Shown piece after piece: positions 5,626 through 5,728 of a DNA stretch of 5,728 nucleotides (position 1 is its first letter; every line of letters begins with the position of its first letter). Location: positions 1-5,728 of the forward strand of contig JAJRYW010000289.1 in the NCBI GenBank assembly GCA_024275555.1, in the 5' to 3' direction. Made by a program: the position numbers and the translations under genes. Below the pieces are notes generated by a model. That model made no database searches. It was not told the DNA's origin and was given only the letters and a program-made list of their open reading frames with translations. This DNA is from Calditrichota bacterium. GTDB lineage: Bacteria > Calditrichota > Calditrichia > RBG-13-44-9 > J075.

Positions 5626-5728
5626 ATGTTCTTTAAATCGCCGGATTTAGAAAAAGCCCAATGGAAAGACGACGGGGAAAACTTTACCTTCAAAGTCGAC
5701 GGTAAAAATTTGACCGAGAAAGTTTTAT
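5626..5728 (+). CDS. N-terminal part of an unidentified protein (cut by window end)
   Basis: The first 34 codons of an open frame run to the end of the window without a stop. AAGGAG lies 9 nt before the ATG, and the gap to the preceding stop is 16 bp, so it belongs to the same operon. The visible N-terminus (MFFKSPDLEKAQWKDDGEN, then FTFKVDGKNLTEKVL) is charged and hydrophilic, with no signal peptide or membrane segment, which suggests a soluble protein at least at the start. I do not recognise the family and too little is present to assign one. Confidence 0.75.
   Translation, partial: MFFKSPDLEKAQWKDDGENFTFKVDGKNLTEKVL

Overview
The window is bacterial DNA with short intergenic gaps, Shine-Dalgarno sites ahead of most genes and two divergent gene clusters. 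The gene content (a kynurenine/3-hydroxyanthranilate operon next to a multi-domain membrane protein) together with the heptanucleotide repeats would suit an environmental bacterium, perhaps of the Bacteroidota/FCB type. No marker gene is present, so the taxon is a guess. By eye the left operon is GC-richer than the right one.

Left end (1-263): no gene. It holds a nested inverted repeat of about 100 bp (3-104), an AT-rich stretch, and twelve in-phase heptamers (176-259) that stop four bases from the last codon of the left operon.

Left operon (minus strand, 2689 down to 264): 3-hydroxyanthranilate 3,4-dioxygenase, then aminocarboxymuconate-semialdehyde decarboxylase (ACMSD), then a cyclase-family hydrolase of the kynurenine formamidase type, separated by 12 and 20 bp. 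The dioxygenase opens 3-hydroxyanthranilate to 2-amino-3-carboxymuconate semialdehyde. ACMSD decarboxylates that product to 2-aminomuconate semialdehyde, steering carbon to catabolism and away from quinolinate/NAD. The formamidase-like enzyme would act earlier, on N-formylkynurenine. Tryptophan dioxygenase, kynurenine monooxygenase and kynureninase are not in the window.

Divergent intergenic region (2690-3312, 623 bp): a candidate minus-strand promoter with palindromes, a GC-rich leader hairpin ahead of the dioxygenase, a ribosome-binding site that abuts the dioxygenase ATG, and a 51-codon open stretch (3128-3283) that looks like the tail of a decayed gene.

Right operon (plus strand, 3313 to beyond 5728): a 563-residue protein with ten CxxC motifs, a domain layout resembling the animal protein SSUH2, and four predicted C-terminal membrane segments; then a 187-residue membrane protein with a TM2-like motif; then a gene cut by the window end. 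This is the least familiar part. The ten CxxC motifs are spaced in a mirror-symmetric series (11, 11, 11, 13, 23, 13, 11, 11, 11 residues), which predicts a long antiparallel hairpin carrying five zinc sites. The tight spacing of the three genes suggests a membrane-associated assembly of unknown function.
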